From Streptacidiphilus sp. 4-A2 (GTDB lineage Bacteria > Actinomycetota > Actinomycetes > Streptomycetales > Streptomycetaceae): a DNA stretch of 64,000 nt. Every line of letters begins with the position of its first letter. Positions within the stretch are counted from its first letter, which is position 1. A program made the position numbers and the translations under genes. The stretch is taken from assembly GCA_014284505.1 (NCBI GenBank), contig JAAFYY010000001.1, forward strand, positions 3,968,001-4,032,000, read 5' to 3'. The notes under the pieces were generated by a model. The model was not told where the DNA came from and made no database searches. It worked only from the letters and a program-made list of their open reading frames with translations. This document shows positions 39,091 through 47,105 of the stretch, in pieces.

Positions 39091-39213
39091 CGTGACACAA
39101 GGACTTTCGTGGCACAGGCCGTTCGTGGCACTGGGTTGTACGTGGCGCTGGCTGTTCCTGGCGCTGCTCGTTCGTGGCACTGAACTGTGCGTGGCGCTGC
39201 TCGTTCGTGGCGC
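39091..39213. repeat. Eight-copy 16-17-bp periodic array upstream of dop
   Basis: CGTGRCRC begins at 39091, 39108, 39124, 39141, 39157 (one mismatch), 39173, 39190 and 39206, spacings 17, 16, 17, 16, 16, 17, 16. Most copies have TT before and a TG..CTG-like tail, so the unit is about TTCGTGGCACTGGNTG. The array lies in the roughly 325-bp spacer between mpa (stop 39298) and dop (start 38971), on the dop promoter side of the mpa terminator. It is not coding in any convincing frame. Confidence 0.9.
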
Positions 39214-39243
39214 GCGGACGGCCGGACCGGCGTCCGGACGCGA

Positions 39244-39285
39244 ACCGTCCGGCTACGGGCCCACGGGCACCCGTAGCCGGACGGT
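39244..39285 (-). terminator. Terminator after mpa
   Basis: Perfect 16-bp arms (39244-39259 and 39270-39285), 10-nt loop, 12 bp beyond the mpa stop. It should end the mpa transcript, which means dop has its own promoter in the repeat-bearing spacer. Confidence 0.75.
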
Positions 39286-39297
39286 GGCGGTGCAGAC

Positions 39298-41064
39298 CTA
39301 CAGGTACTGCCCCGTGTTGGCGACAGTGTCGATGGAGCGGCCGGACTCGGCACCCTGCTTGCCGGTGACCAGCGTGCGGATGAACACGATCCGCTCGCCC
39401 TTCTTGCCGGAGATGCGGGCCCAGTCGTCCGGGTTGGTGGTGTTGGGCAGGTCCTCGTTCTCCTTGAACTCGTCCACACACGCGGCGAGCAGGTGGGTCA
39501 CCCGCAGGCCTCGCTGGCCGTGGTCGAGGAAGTCCTTGATGGCCATCTTCTTCGCCCGGTCCACGATGTTCTGGATCATCGCTCCGGAGTTGAAGTCCTT
39601 GAAGTACAGGACCTCCTTGTCACCGTTGGCGTAGGTGACCTCCAGGAAGCGGTTCTCCTCGGTCTCGGTGTACATCCGCTCCACCACGGCCTGGATCATG
39701 GCGTCGACGGTGCCATCCACCGACGAGCCGTGCTCCTTGAGGTCGTCCGGGTGCAGCGGCAGGGAGCTCTTCAGGTACTTGGAGAAGATGTCCTTGGCCG
39801 CCTCGGCGTCCGGGCGCTCGATCTTGATCTTGACGTCGAGCCGCCCCGGGCGCAGGATCGCCGGGTCGATCATGTCCTCGCGGTTGGAGGCGCCGATGAC
39901 AATGACGTTCTCCAGCCCCTCCACCCCGTCGATCTCGGCGAGCAGCTGCGGGACGATGGTGTTCTCCACGTCCGAGCTGACGCCGGAGCCGCGGGTGCGG
40001 AACAGCGACTCCATCTCGTCGAAGAAGACAATGACCGGCGTGCCCTCGCTGGCCTTCTCCCGGGCCCGCTGGAAGACCAGGCGGATCTGCCGCTCGGTCT
40101 CCCCGACGTACTTGTTGAGCAGCTCGGGGCCCTTGATGTTGAGGAAGTAGCTCTTCCCCTGGGGCTGCCCGGTGACCTCGGCCACCTTCTTCGCCAGGGA
40201 GTTCGCGACCGCCTTGGCGATCAGGGTCTTTCCGCAGCCGGGCGGGCCGTAGAGCAGGACGCCCTTGGGCGGGCGCAGCTCGTACTCCTTGAACAGCTCG
40301 GCGTGCAGGTACGGCAGCTCCACCGCGTCCCGGATCAGCTCGATCTGGTTGCCGAGCCCGCCGATGCGGTCGTAGTCGATGTCGGGGACCTCTTCGAGGA
40401 CCAGTTCCTCGACCTCGCTCTTGGGGACCACCTCGTACACGTAGCCCGAGCGGGGTTCCAGCAGCAGCGCGTCGCCGGGGCGCAGCATGAGGTCGCGCAG
40501 CGGTTCGGCGAGCCGGACCACCCGCTCCTCGTCGGTGTGCCCGGTCACCAGGGCTCGCTCGCCGTCCTCCAGGACCTCCTTGAGGGTGACGATGTCGCCG
40601 ATGCTCTCGTACTCCATCGCGTCGACGATGTTGAGGGCCTCGTTGAGCATGACCTCCTGCCCGCGCCGGAGCTCTTCCAGCGGGATGCTGGGGCTGACGT
40701 TCACCCGCAGCTTGCGGCCGCCGGTGAAGATGTCGGCGGTGCCGTCCTCGTTGGCGGACAGGAAGGTGCCGAACCCGGCCGGCGGTTGGGCGAGCCGGTC
40801 CACCTCCTCCTTGAGGGCCACGATCTGGTCGCGGGCCTCCCTCAGGGTGGAGGCGAGCCGCTCGTTCTGGGCGGTGACTCCGGACAGGTTGGCCTGCAGC
40901 TCGGCGATGCGCTCTTCGAGGATCCTCGTGTGGCGCGGCGAGTCTGCGAGCTTACGGCGCAGGACAGCGATCTCCTGCTCAAGAAAGGAAACCTGGCTGA
41001 GGGCTTCCTCAGAACCCCGTGCGGGCCTGCCGCCTCGGGTGTAATCGTCATCGTGGGCTGCCAC
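39298..41064 (-). CDS. mpa: Proteasome-associated AAA ATPase Mpa/ARC
   Basis: Intact hexameric unfoldase of about 588 residues. N-terminal coiled coil (SQVSFLEQEIAVLRRKLAD...RILEERIAELQANL) captures Pup; two OB domains follow (FGTFLSANEDGTADIFTGGRKLRV...); the AAA+ module has Walker A GPPGCGKT, Walker B VIVFFDEME and the second region NREDMIDPAILRPGRLD. The tail ends TGQYL, the penultimate-Tyr docking motif for the alpha ring. I use the GTG at 41064 (VAAHDDDY), where GGAGG is eight bases away, over the ATG-like longer reading. It diverges from the ferredoxin gene. Confidence 0.96.
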   Translation of the reverse strand: MAAHDDDYTRGGRPARGSEEALSQVSFLEQEIAVLRRKLADSPRHTRILEERIAELQANLSGVTAQNERLASTLREARDQIVALKEEVDRLAQPPAGFGTFLSANEDGTADIFTGGRKLRVNVSPSIPLEELRRGQEVMLNEALNIVDAMEYESIGDIVTLKEVLEDGERALVTGHTDEERVVRLAEPLRDLMLRPGDALLLEPRSGYVYEVVPKSEVEELVLEEVPDIDYDRIGGLGNQIELIRDAVELPYLHAELFKEYELRPPKGVLLYGPPGCGKTLIAKAVANSLAKKVAEVTGQPQGKSYFLNIKGPELLNKYVGETERQIRLVFQRAREKASEGTPVIVFFDEMESLFRTRGSGVSSDVENTIVPQLLAEIDGVEGLENVIVIGASNREDMIDPAILRPGRLDVKIKIERPDAEAAKDIFSKYLKSSLPLHPDDLKEHGSSVDGTVDAMIQAVVERMYTETEENRFLEVTYANGDKEVLYFKDFNSGAMIQNIVDRAKKMAIKDFLDHGQRGLRVTHLLAACVDEFKENEDLPNTTNPDDWARISGKKGERIVFIRTLVTGKQGAESGRSIDTVANTGQYL

Positions 41065-41348
41065 GGTCCTCACCTCCTCCGGGGGAGCTGAACGCTTTCA
41101 GACCCTACCTGTGCCTGGCAACGTTGAAACCCCTAGATCGATAAGTCGGAAGGGGGTGTGTCCGATCTTCACCCTTGCGCACGTCCCCTTGTGACTGGGA
41201 TACCCACTCGCAGACGGTCGAAAGCGGCCACTTGTTAGAGTCGGATGCGTCAACAGCCGTCGGGACAGCCGGAGCATGTGCCTTCCGTGTACCGATGGCC
41301 GCAATAGCGGGCCCTTTCCCGGCCCGGTGAGCCAGGAACGGCGGGCGG

Positions 41349-41648
41349 ATGTCCATCGTGGACAGCAGTGCGGACGAGCCTCTTGAGGTCTGGATCGACC
41401 AGGATCTGTGCACCGGGGACGGCATCTGCGTGCAGTACGCGCCGGAGGTGTTCGAGCTGGACATCGACGGCCTCGCCTATGTGAAGGGTGAGGACGACGA
41501 GCTCCGGCAGGCCCCTGGGGCCACTGTGCCGGTGCCCTTGACGGTGCTTCAGGACGTGGTGGACTCGGCCAAGGAGTGCCCCGGGGACTGCATCCATGTG
41601 CGGCGCACCCGGGACCTGGTCGAGGTCTTCGGACCGGACGCGGACTGA
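41349..41648 (+). CDS. Single-cluster ferredoxin
   Basis: Intact 99-residue acidic ferredoxin. C21-x5-C27 (CTGDGIC) and C77 with C81 (CPGDC) give the cluster ligands; the CxxDxxC-like first motif suggests a [3Fe-4S] or labile [4Fe-4S] centre, as in actinobacterial cytochrome-P450 partner ferredoxins. VWIDQDL and APEVFELDIDGLAYV are typical. No redox partner gene is adjacent. Such a gene beside mpa is common in Streptomyces. GCGGGCGG, a poor ribosome site, precedes the ATG at 41349. Confidence 0.92.
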   Translation: MSIVDSSADEPLEVWIDQDLCTGDGICVQYAPEVFELDIDGLAYVKGEDDELRQAPGATVPVPLTVLQDVVDSAKECPGDCIHVRRTRDLVEVFGPDAD

Positions 41649-41652
41649 CCGG

Positions 41653-41718
41653 AACTGAAACGGGGTCAGCCTTCTCCTGTGACCAAGATCACAGGGGAAG
41701 GCTGACCCCGTTTCAGTT
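41653..41718. terminator. Long bidirectional terminator, 30-bp arms
   Basis: Arms 41653-41682 and 41689-41718 match at 29 of 30 positions with a 6-nt loop, beginning AACTGAAACGGGG and ending with its complement. It lies between the ferredoxin stop (41648) and the convergent minus-strand gene (stop 41779). The flanking AA/TT ends give a short U-tract either way. Confidence 0.88.
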
Positions 41719-41778
41719 GCCGCCGCCGGTTGCCGTCCCCGGTTGCCGCCGCCAGGCGTGGCCGCCGGCTCCCGGGGC

Positions 41779-42345
41779 TCAGGTCTCGGCGTCGGGCACC
41801 GAGACCGTGCGCAGGTAGCCGTGGCCGTGCGGGGTCCAGGTGAACGACTCGTGCACGTCGGCACAGCAGCGGGGCACGTTCGGCGAGGAGTAGCCGTCCA
41901 CCGCGGCCGCGATGCTGCCGTCGCTGCGGAAGGTCACGCTGCGCACGGTGAAGCCCAGGGCGGGGCTCATCAGCACATCGGCCACCCGGGGCCGGGGCCG
42001 TCCTCCAGCAGATAGAGGCCGTCCGGCGGGTGCCGGCGCCGGCCAGGCATGGCGTCGGTTGCCGTCGCCGGTGAGGTCGGCGCCGAAGCTCTGGGAGACC
42101 TGGACCGGCACCCCGCCGCAGCGGAGCGGGAACGCCGCGCGGGCGGGTCGCGGCGTCGGCCGACAGGGCGTGCGGGCCGTTGGGGACCGGGGCCGAGGCG
42201 TCGGCGGGACCGCCAGCGCGGCGCCGACGACGGCCGCGAGCACCGCGGCGTGCCGATCCAGTGCCCGGCGCGGGGGTTGTGCGGGCGGGCCGCCCGCCGG
42301 TTCGGGGCCGGGTTCCGCCGCCGGTCCTGGCGACTGCTGTGCCAC
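41779..42345 (-). CDS. Exported hypothetical protein (frameshifted)
   Basis: VAQQSPGPAAEPGPEP leads to a hydrophobic segment (HAAVLAAVVGAALAV) that looks like a signal or anchor. Then come RCGGVPVQVSQSFGADLTGDGNRR and, after indels near 42050 and 42000, LYLLEDGPGPRVADVLMSPALGFTVRSVTFRSDGSIAAAVDGY, ending SFTWTPHGHGYLRTVSVPDAET. Two Cys (RCCAD) occur late. No family is recognised. I use the GTG at 42345 because GGGGAG is seven bases upstream. Confidence 0.6.
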   Translation of the reverse strand: MAQQSPGPAAEPGPEPAGGPPAQPPRRALDRHAAVLAAVVGAALAVPPTPRPRSPTARTPCRPTPRPARAAFPLRCGGVPVQVSQSFGADLTGDGNRRHAWPAPAPAGRPLSAGGRPRPRVADVLMSPALGFTVRSVTFRSDGSIAAAVDGYSSPNVPRCCADVHESFTWTPHGHGYLRTVSVPDAET

Positions 42346-42654
42346 GTGTGCACTCCCCTTCCGCAGGGGCGCCTTCCGCTGGGCGCCTTCCGCTGGGCGC
42401 GCGGGGCTGCCGCGAGCCGGCGGTGCGGGGAGCGTGCCGTGCTGCGGGGCCCCGGAATCGGGACCCGGCCGGGACGTGCGGCCGGTTCGGTGGGCAGCAT
42501 CGTCCCATATCGGGGACGGTGCGGCGGCACCGGGCCGGGTATGCGCCGGAGCCCGCGCGAGGGCTCGCGCGGGGCTCCGGCAGGGCGTACGCACGGTGCG
42601 TACGCCGGGGTCGGTACTGGTCGGGGCAGCCCCTGGCCGGGCTCCCTGACCCGG
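42346..42654. promoter_or_regulatory. 309-bp spacer with a 23-bp perfect palindrome
   Basis: The spacer between trmI and the exported-protein gene (both minus) holds GGCGTACGCAC, one base, GTGCGTACGCC (42584-42606), perfectly symmetric and too tight for a hairpin loop, hence operator-like. Next to it is a bulged hairpin (about 42546-42580) that could terminate trmI. A duplicated GCGCCTTCCGCTGG lies near 42369-42398. I see no gene here. Confidence 0.5.
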
Positions 42655-43595
42655 TCAGTCCTGTGTCGGAACTGTCCAGTCGGGGCTGTCCAGGTCGGCC
42701 TCGCCGGACTCGCGCCGGACTCGGCGAGCTTCAGGAAGCGGCCGGCCTGGGGCGCGACCGGGGCCTCGGTCTCGCCGTAGGCGCCCTTGGCCGGCCGGCG
42801 GCGGCGCAGCGGCGGCTCGACGCCGTCCGCGAGCCGGCGGGAGGTCAGCAGGAAGCCGGTGTCATCCGGTGGTCACCCCGAGACCTCGACGTGCCAGTTG
42901 CGGACCATCGACTCCCAGGACTGCGGCTCGGTGAAGGAGCCGTGCGCGCGCAGCGCCTCGACGGTGCGCGAGAGCTGGGTGGTGGTGGCCACGTAGCAGC
43001 AGATCACCCCGCCCGGGACCAGCGCCTTGGCGGCGACGTCCAGGCACTCCCAGGGAGCGAGCATGTCCAGGACCATCCGGTCCACCTCGGTCTCCACCAG
43101 GTTGTCCTGGAGGTCACGCCGGGTGCGGGCTGCCGAAGTAGCGCTCCACATTGTTGCGGGCGATCTCGGCGAAGTCCTCACGGCGCTCGTAGGAGAAGAG
43201 CGAGCCGTGGTCGCCGACCGCGCGCAGCAGCGAGCAGCTGAGCGCGCCCGAGCCGACGCCGGCCTCCACCACCCGGGCGCCGGGAAGATGTCGGCCATGG
43301 TGACGATCTGCCCCGCGTCCTTGGGGTAGACCACGGCAGCGCCGCGCGGCATGGAGAGGACATAGTCGGAGAGCAGGGGGCGCAGCGCGAGGTACTGGAT
43401 GTTCCCGGTGGTGCGCACCACGGATCCCTCGGGGCTCCGATCAGCTCGTCATGCGAGAAGGCGCCCTTGTGGGTGTGGAACGCCTTGCCGGGTTCGAGCG
43501 TGATGTGTGGTGGCGGCCCTTGGGTCGGTGAGCTGGACCTGGTCCCCGACCTGGAAGGGCCCGCGGCGGCGGGCAGCGCCGGTCGGTTCTGACAT
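42655..43595 (-). CDS. trmI: tRNA (adenine-58-N1)-methyltransferase TrmI (frameshifted)
   Basis: SAM-dependent enzyme that makes m1A58 in the T-loop of tRNA. MSEPTGAARRRGPFQVGDQVQLTD starts the N-terminal barrel; LALRPLLSDYVLSMPRGAAVVYPKDAGQIVTMADIFPG follows. The SAM site is spread over frames near 43285 (RVVEAGVGSGALSCSLLRAVG), then ERREDFAEIARNNVERYFG, and the acidic VDRMVLDMLAPWE and VAAKALVPGGVICCY. After another indel near 42870 the tail reads HRMTGFLLTSRRLADGVEPPLRRRRPAKG and ends DSPDWTVPTQD at TGA 42655. The ATG at 43595 gives the family start. Confidence 0.88.
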
Positions 43596-43631
43596 GGTCC
43601 ACAGTCTAGTGCCCCAGGGGCGCCCTCCGCC

Positions 43632-43932
43632 CCGGTCCGCACCGGACCCGGTCCGGCGGGGGCTGGGGCCGGAGGCTCCGGTGCGCGGGGCCGCCGGTGG
43701 GAACGCGCACGGTCCGGCGGGGGGCCGGGGTCGGTTGGAGGGGCTCCGGGCCGGTGCGCGGCGGGGCCGCCGGTGGGAACGCGCACGGTCCGGCGGGGGC
43801 TGGGGCCGGTTGGAGGGGCTCCGGGCCGGTGCGCGGCGGGGCCGCCGGTGGGAACGCGCACGGTCCGGCGGGGGCCGGGGCCGGTTGGAGGGCTCCGGGC
43901 CGGTGCGCGGCGGGGGCCGGGCGGTTCGGGGG
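43632..43932. repeat. 75-76-bp tandem repeat, three to four copies
   Basis: CGGTGGGAACGCGCACGGTC recurs at 43695, 43771 and 43846 (spacings 76 and 75), each followed by the same GC-rich block containing GGTTGGAGGGGCTCCGGGCC. A shortened upstream copy starts near 43632. The array fills the spacer between the M50 protease stop (43937) and the trmI start (43595), both on the minus strand. On the minus strand it can be read as a Pro/Ala/Gly-rich repeat, but the protease has a natural TAA before it, so I treat it as non-coding. Confidence 0.85.
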
Positions 43933-43936
43933 GCCG

Positions 43937-45124
43937 TTACGCGGCGGAGCCGGTGGGGACGGGTGGGACCGGGGTCTGGCCGGCCATGGCCCGGGCGAAG
44001 GCGAGCTCGACGTCCTGGGCGGACAGCACGCCGACCGTGCTGCCGTCCGGCTCCACCACCAGGTACTCGCTGGAGGGGGTGGCCCGCAGTGCGTCCAGCA
44101 GGTCCTCGCCGACCAGTTCGGCCGGGATCCGCAGCCCCGGCTCCAGGCCGCGGGCGAGCGAGCCGGTCGCGGTCCACGGCCGGCGGTGCTCGGGACGGTC
44201 CGCACGGCCTGCTCGCGGACCAGGGCCACCGGCACGCCCAGGCTGTCCGTGATCACCAGTCCGCGCGCGCCCTCGGCCTCCACCCGGCGCAGCGCCTCGG
44301 CGAGCGGGGTGTCCTGGCTGACGGTGACCGCGCGCCGGGCCAGGCTGCGCGCGCCGAGCTCCGGCAGCCGCTCGCGCAGCCGGGCGACCCGGATGCTGCC
44401 GCCGGCGCCGTTCCAGATGATGGCGGACAGCACCGCCCGAGCACCGCGTCCACCAGGATGCTGGTGGTCCCGGCGGCCGGGGCCTGGTAGACGGCCACCG
44501 TGGGCATGCCGATCAGCACGCACAGGGCCAGCAGCCGGCCGGCCCAGGCGGCCGCCACGGTGCCGGTCATCGGGTTGCCGGTGGCCTTCCAGACCACCGC
44601 GCGGAGCATCCGGCCGCCGTCCAGCGGCAGCCCGGGCAGCAGGTTGAAGGCGGCGACCACGACATTGCTCAGCATCAGCGCGGCCAGCAGCACCCCGGGC
44701 ACGGTGCCGGACTCGACCAGCTGCATCGCGGCCAGGAACAGCCCGCCCAGCACCAGCGACAGCAGCGGCCCGGAGAACGCCAGCCAGAACTCGCGCCCGG
44801 CGGTCTCGGCCTCCTTCTCGATCTCCGAGACACCGCCGAAGAACTGGAGCTGGATCCGTTTGACCGGGAGCCGGTAGCGCAGGGCCACCACGGTGTGGGC
44901 CAGCTCGTGCACCAGCACCGAGCCGTAGAAGGCCAGCGCGAAGAACAGCGCGACCAGGTAGCGGGCGTCGCCGAGGCCCGGCAGCACCAGGTTGATCTGC
45001 CCGCCGAAGATCCAGGTGATCAGGGCGGTGATGAGGAACCAGGTGGGGTGACATAGACCGGTACACCGAAGGGGCGGCCCATCAGCAGCGCGCCTGGGGG
45101 GCGGTCTTCCTTGGTGTCGCTCAT
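43937..45124 (-). CDS. Site-2-protease-like M50 metallopeptidase with CBS domains (frameshifted)
   Basis: Intramembrane zinc protease, about 395 residues. MSDTKEDRPPGALLMGRPFGVPVYV joins TPTWFLITALITWI once one G/C is restored near 45044-45048. The zinc site HELAH lies in VLVHELAHTVVAL, the third ligand motif in NLLPGLPLDGGRML, with six helices. Two CBS domains follow (RRAVTVSQDTPLAEALRRVEAEGARGLVITD and, in another frame, EDLLDALRATPSSEYLVV), ending VPPVPTGSAA at TAA 43937-43939. CBS modules suggest regulation by adenine nucleotides. GAGGGGGCCGCA precedes the ATG. Confidence 0.88.
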
Positions 45125-45306
45125 TGCGGCCCCCTCCGTACCATCGGATCGGCGTGCGGGTGCGCGCCCCCGGGCCAAAGCTACGCGATCAGTGCGCCGC
45201 GCCGCCGACGGGTCCGGGCGTTCACTGTGTGTCTACCCGCGCCGGGGCCGCTGTATCTGTGGGCGGGCGGTGCCCGGCTGTCGGTGCCGGGCCATAGGCT
45301 CACCAC

Positions 45307-46315
45307 ATGCACCAGTCCGCCGCCGACACCCTGCCCGCCGCCGGCCTCCCCGCCGGGGCCCCGCCCACCGTGACACCGCCAACCGTGACACCGCCCACCG
45401 TGACACCGCCGAACGGCGCGCCGCCCGCCGAGGCGCCGCCCGCCACCGGGCAGGAGTCCCCGGCCGGGGCCGCGGTCCGGCCGCCGCGGCGCCGGTCGCG
45501 CTCTCGCCCTCGCGCGCGGGGACTTCATGACCTGCCCGCTGCTGTACCGGCTGCGGGTGATCGACAAGGTGCCGGAGCCGCCGAGCCCGGCGGCGACCCG
45601 GGGCTCGGTGGTGCACGCCGTCCTGGAGCGGCTCTTCGACGCCCCGGCCGGGCAGCGCACGCCGGAGGCGGCCCGGGCGCTGCTGCGCCCGGAGTGGCAG
45701 CGGCTGCTGGAGAAGCGGCCGGAGCTGGCCGGGCTCTTCCCGGACGACGTCGACGGCGCCGAGCTCGGCCGCTGGCTGGCCGAGGCCGAGCGGCTGATCG
45801 AGGGCTGGTTCCGGCTGGAGGACCCGAACCGGCTGGAGCCCGCCGAGCGCGAGCTGTATGTGGAGACCGAGCTGGAGTCCGGGCTGCGGCTGCGCGGCTA
45901 TGTGGACCGGGTGGATGTCGCGCCGACCGGCGAGGTCCGGATCGTGGACTACAAGACCGGCCGGGCCCCCGCGCGGGACTACGAGGGCAAGGCCATGTTC
46001 CAGATGAAGTTCTACGCGCTGGTGCTGTGGCGGCTGCGCGGGGTGGTGCCGCGCCGCCTCCAGCTGGTGTACCTGGGCGGCGGGGGCTCGGTGGTCAGCT
46101 ACGACCCGGATCTCGCGGACCTGCAGGCCGTGGAGCGCAAGCTGCTGGCCCTGTGGGAGGCGGTGCAGCGGGCGCTGGCGACCGGCGACTGGCCGGCCAC
46201 GCCCAACCGGCTGTGCGACTGGTGCGCCCACAAAACCCTGTGCCCTGCCTATGGCGGTACTCCCCCGCCGTACCCTTTGACTGTGCCGACCGCCCCCGGT
46301 GCGGGGGACCGATGA
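45307..46315 (+). CDS. RecB/AddB-type PD-(D/E)xK nuclease with Fe-S cysteines (one frameshift)
   Basis: Nuclease of the PDDEXK_1 family. After a Pro/Thr repeat N-terminus (PPTVTPPTVTPP) and an indel near 45528, VALSPSRAG/DFMTCPLLYRLRVIDK begins the domain. RGSVVHAVLERLF, LRGYVDRVDV, and IVDYKTGRAP form the active site (E/D, D, ExK equivalent D-x-K). The first Cys (TCPLLYR) and CDWCAHKTLCPAY supply four ligands for an AddB-like [4Fe-4S] cluster. It probably acts in DNA repair. The stop TGA (46313-46315) lies just upstream of the regulator gene. Confidence 0.87.
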
Positions 46316-46327
46316 GTGGAGCGAGTT

Positions 46328-46999
46328 GTGGCGATCCGAGTGCTGCTGGTCGATGACCAGCCGCTGTTGCGTACCGGCTTCCGGATGATCCTGGAGGCCG
46401 AGGCGGACATCGCCGTGGTCGGTGAGGCCGGCGACGGCCAGCAGGCGCTGGACCAGGTACGGGTGCTCCAGCCGGACGTGGTGCTGATGGACATCCGGAT
46501 GCCGCGGATGGACGGGGTGGAGGCGACCCGGCGGATCGCCGGTCCGGGCCGCGACGGCCCGGCGAAGGTCCTGGTGCTGACCACCTTCGACCTGGACGAG
46601 TACGTGGTGGAGGCGCTGCGGGCCGGGGCCAGCGGCTTCCTGCTGAAGGACGTCCCGGCCGAGGAACTGGTGCAGGCGATCCGGGTGGTGGCGGACGGCG
46701 CGGCGATGCTGGCGCCCAGCGTCACCCGGCGGCTGCTGGACATGTACGCGGGCCGGCTGCCCTCGGGCGACGAGGCGCCGCCGGCCGCGCTGGCGACGCT
46801 GACCGAGCGCGAGGTGGAGGTGCTGAAGCTGGTCGCCCGGGGCATGTCCAACTCGGAGGTCGCCGGGGAGCTGTTCGTCAGCGAGACCACGGTGAAGACC
46901 CATGTCGGCCATGTGCTGACCAAGCTGGGGCTGCGGGACCGGGTGCAGGCGGCGGTGTTCGCCTACGAGAGCGGCCTGGTCCGGCCCGGCGCGAGCTGA
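46328..46999 (+). CDS. NarL/FixJ-type response regulator
   Basis: Intact 223-residue regulator. Receiver: D9-D10, phosphoacceptor D55 (VVLMDIRMP), T85-T86 and K107. LuxR-type HTH about residues 155-205: LTEREVEVLKLVARGMSNSEVA and TVKTHVGHVLTKLGLRDR. I start at the GTG at 46328 because GGAGCGAGTT precedes it and VAIRVLLVDDQ is the family N-terminus; an upstream GTG at 46316 is possible. No histidine kinase gene is adjacent, so it is an orphan. It follows the RecB-type gene by 12 bp, probably in one transcript. Confidence 0.93.
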   Translation: MAIRVLLVDDQPLLRTGFRMILEAEADIAVVGEAGDGQQALDQVRVLQPDVVLMDIRMPRMDGVEATRRIAGPGRDGPAKVLVLTTFDLDEYVVEALRAGASGFLLKDVPAEELVQAIRVVADGAAMLAPSVTRRLLDMYAGRLPSGDEAPPAALATLTEREVEVLKLVARGMSNSEVAGELFVSETTVKTHVGHVLTKLGLRDRVQAAVFAYESGLVRPGAS

Positions 47000-47027
47000 G
47001 ACGGCCCGGCGCGAGCTGAAGCTGAAA

Positions 47028-47078
47028 GCGCCGCCGGGCCGGGCAGGGACCCAGAGGTCCCGCCCGGCCCGGCGGCGC
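47028..47078. terminator. Bidirectional terminator after the regulator
   Basis: 17-bp outer stem (47028-47044 with 47062-47078), one bulged A, then a 6-bp inner stem (47046-47051 with 47056-47061) and a 4-nt loop. It lies between the convergent regulator and solute-binding-protein genes. Confidence 0.75.
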
Positions 47079-47105
47079 GGTGCTCGGCGGCTCGGCGGCT
47101 CGGGC

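Noticed and set aside
39091..39213. Possible CRISPR array
   Set aside because: The repeats are 8-12 bp at 16-17-bp spacing with no unique spacers of CRISPR length and no cas genes.
39493..41091. Very long plus-strand open frame (about 530 codons) opposite mpa, and similar ones opposite metH (49883-52513), prcA/pafA and helY
   Set aside because: These are antisense shadows of intact, conserved minus-strand genes in GC-rich DNA; they have no ribosome sites and no family motifs.
43640..43936. Tandem repeat read as a Pro/Ala/Gly-rich C-terminal extension of the M50 protease
   Set aside because: The protease frame ends naturally at the TAA (43937-43939) after VPPVPTGSAA; the extension needs a frameshift past that stop.
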